6,663 bases of DNA, from the NCBI GenBank assembly GCA_022798155.1, contig JAAWLY010000120.1, positions 1 through 6,663 of the forward strand, given 5' to 3'. Below are positions 5,620-6,663 of this stretch, piece by piece (position 1 is the first letter of the stretch; each line of letters opens with the position of its first letter). The notes beneath the pieces were generated by a model. That model saw only the letters and a program-made list of their open reading frames with translations, was not told where the DNA came from and did not search any database. Both the position numbers and the translations under genes were made by a program. Origin of the DNA: Lawsonibacter sp. GTDB taxonomy: Bacteria > Bacillota > Clostridia > Oscillospirales > Oscillospiraceae.

Positions 5620-6264
5620 GCCGTTTTTCCACAGGACGTAGGCCAAAATCAGCCCGCCCACAACCATAATCAGCCCGACAATCAAAGCAACGGTTGGAAT
5701 CGCCATCATGACCGACTGCATCCCGGAGAGCGGGGAAGTCTGGGGGACAATTCCCAGATCCTCCATAATAGCGGCTTCCAGCTCTGGCGGGCCGCTGTAG
5801 GACCAGCCGCCGCTGGAGAGGCCGAAGTTCATCCCCATGCCGCCCATGCCTCGGAAAAAGCCGGAGACCATAAACCGTCCCACAAGGCCGAACAGGGTCA
5901 GGCCGGCTCCCTCCAGTGCCAGATAGATCCCGGCCAGCCAGCCCCACCGGCGGACCATCTTGCCGATGAAGCCGGGGAGATTGAAGGGCAGCCCCAGTCC
6001 GGACTGGGGCGGGGGCGGGGTGGACGCCTCCTGGGGCTGGACCGGCGGCGCGTCCCGCTCCGGCCCCTCCTCGTCATTTAAGAGGTGGTCGGTGGTGACC
6101 CCGAAGGCCCTGGCCAGGGCCAGCAGCTTATTAACGTCGGGGGACGCCTCGCCCAGCTCCCACTTACTTACCGCCTGGCGGGACACCCCCACCTGGGCGG
6201 CCAGCTCCTCCTGAGACAGCTTCCTGTCCCGGCGGTAGTACGCAATCTTTTCGTTGAGTTTCAT
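5605..6264 (-). CDS. XRE-family HTH protein with proline-rich linker and membrane tail
   Basis: This 219-residue protein has an N-terminal Cro/C1-type helix-turn-helix at about 6-61 (KIAYYRRDRKLSQEELAAQVGV, then SRQAVSKWELGEASPDVNKLL), so it very likely binds DNA. A charged, proline-rich linker with PPPP (83-86) leads to a hydrophobic segment at about 107-126. A glycine- and methionine-rich stretch (FFRGMGGMGMNFGLSSGGW, 136-154) and an acidic patch (161-170) follow, then a strong membrane helix at 185-211 ending in WKNGKKGD. The two helices suggest a membrane-held regulator whose middle loop lies outside the cell; what it senses is unknown. The start at 6264 has AAAGGAGG (6273-6280) 8 nt upstream. 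The HTH resembles that of the downstream XRE protein but the membrane parts differ. I see no convincing promoter in the 99-bp gap before it, although that gap carries CGCAAC motifs. Confidence 0.9.
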   Translation of the reverse strand: MKLNEKIAYYRRDRKLSQEELAAQVGVSRQAVSKWELGEASPDVNKLLALARAFGVTTDHLLNDEEGPERDAPPVQPQEASTPPPPQSGLGLPFNLPGFIGKMVRRWGWLAGIYLALEGAGLTLFGLVGRFMVSGFFRGMGGMGMNFGLSSGGWSYSGPPELEAAIMEDLGIVPQTSPLSGMQSVMMAIPTVALIVGLIMVVGGLILAYVLWKNGKKGD

Positions 6265-6308
6265 GTGTGGTGCCTCCTTTCTGATAGGTCCAGACTAGCA
6301 GAAAGTGC

Positions 6309-6357
6309 GGTTGCGGTCCACCAGGGAGGGTTGGAACTTCCGCAACTGCTGGTTGCG
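6309..6357. repeat. CGCAAC motif cluster upstream of the 219-aa XRE gene
   Basis: Three copies of CGCAAC or its complement lie in the 99-bp gap before the XRE start at 6264: 6310-6315 (minus), 6341-6346 (plus) and 6352-6357 (minus). The last two form an inverted pair with 6-bp arms and a 5-bp centre. The same hexamer recurs three times in the gap after this gene. The inverted pair lies within 25 nt of the muramidase stop and could also form a small RNA hairpin, but no T-run follows it, so a terminator is unlikely. Confidence 0.5.
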
Positions 6358-6363
6358 AATGGC

Positions 6364-6663
6364 TCAGGGGCGGAACCACCAGGGCGGCTCCTCGTCCAGA
6401 TCAGGCGCGCTGCCTGTGTCCCAGCTGGGGAAACAGATGTTCAGGTCCACATTGCCCTCGATGCCGTCCACCGCGCCAGTGCTGGAGTACTGCCACATGT
6501 CGTAGTGATAGCGGAAGCTGGTGGGGGCGGTCTCCTTGGTGTAGTGAGCCAGCCAGTAGCGGTAGTCCTGGAGGTGCTCCAGGAGAATGCCGCCATTGTA
6601 CACCTTGGAGGGGCTGCCGTAGGTCATGGGGGTGTAGCCCGCGTCGGAAATCACCTTGCAGAA
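6364..6663 (-). CDS. GH25 family muramidase (lysozyme), C-terminal part, runs off the window
   Basis: Only the last 99 codons are in the window; the reading frame is open at 6663, so the true start lies outside. The visible part contains SDAGYTPMTYGSPS, YRYWLAHYT, RYHYDMWQYSSTGAVDGIEGN and VDLNICF, the usual closing strands of glycoside hydrolase family 25 domains. These enzymes cut the beta-1,4 bond between N-acetylmuramic acid and N-acetylglucosamine in peptidoglycan, usually outside the cell. The catalytic Asp-x-Glu pair and any signal peptide would be upstream and cannot be checked. After VDLNICF there is a 21-residue acidic and aromatic tail ending EEPPWWFRP, with no cell-wall-binding repeats. 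The gene ends 99 bp before the XRE gene start; a functional link to that gene is not evident. Confidence 0.88.
   Translation of the reverse strand, partial: FCKVISDAGYTPMTYGSPSKVYNGGILLEHLQDYRYWLAHYTKETAPTSFRYHYDMWQYSSTGAVDGIEGNVDLNICFPSWDTGSAPDLDEEPPWWFRP

Noticed and set aside
1..6663. CRISPR array, tRNA, rRNA, insertion sequence or attachment site
   Set aside because: I saw no regularly spaced repeats, no tRNA or rRNA-like sequence, no transposase and no terminal inverted repeats with target duplications.

Overview
The window is GC-rich bacterial DNA in which every credible gene lies on the minus strand, so the genes read from high to low coordinates. The high GC, the strong AGGAGG-type ribosome binding sites about 8 nt before the starts, the XRE-plus-membrane regulators, a DUF1846 protein and a lone PTS EIIC of the PF13303 type together suggest a gut clostridium of the Oscillospiraceae kind (Flavonifractor / Lawsonibacter / Intestinimonas-like). 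That placement is an inference from gene content and composition; there is no rRNA or marker gene to confirm it.

In order of transcription: (1) 6663-6364, the C-terminal end of a GH25 muramidase that runs off the window edge. (2) 6264-5605, a 219-aa XRE-type DNA-binding protein with a membrane tail. (3) 5420-4524, a 298-aa XRE-type protein with about six membrane segments. (4) 4430-3327, a 367-aa stand-alone PTS EIIC-like membrane protein, driven by a full-consensus SigA promoter with a perfect 15-bp-arm palindrome across its predicted start site. (5) 3242-1755, a 495-aa DUF1846 protein with its own good promoter and a GPGSGK phosphate-loop-like motif. (6) 1740-34, a 568-aa polytopic membrane protein of the DUF6056 / GT-C-like type whose C-terminal tail resembles a copper-amine-oxidase-N (stalk) domain. 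A perfect GC-rich palindrome at 1-18 closes the unit as a likely terminator.

Genes 5 and 6 look like one translationally coupled operon: the nearest start of gene 6 overlaps the gene 5 stop as ATGA, and the preferred start lies 14 nt further on. The EIIC gene is a separate unit, although no terminator separates it from gene 5, so read-through is possible. The two XRE genes share a plan (N-terminal HTH, C-terminal membrane part), and the gaps before both contain an over-represented CGCAAC motif. This makes them candidate membrane-linked one-component regulators of themselves or each other.

I found no tRNA, rRNA, CRISPR array, transposase or phage attachment site. The most unusual items are the promoter/palindrome before the EIIC gene, the CGCAAC repeat cluster around the XRE genes, and the membrane-protein/stalk-domain fusion. 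I see no clearly new multi-gene defence or metabolic system here; the DUF1846-membrane pair is the nearest candidate for an uncharacterised functional unit.
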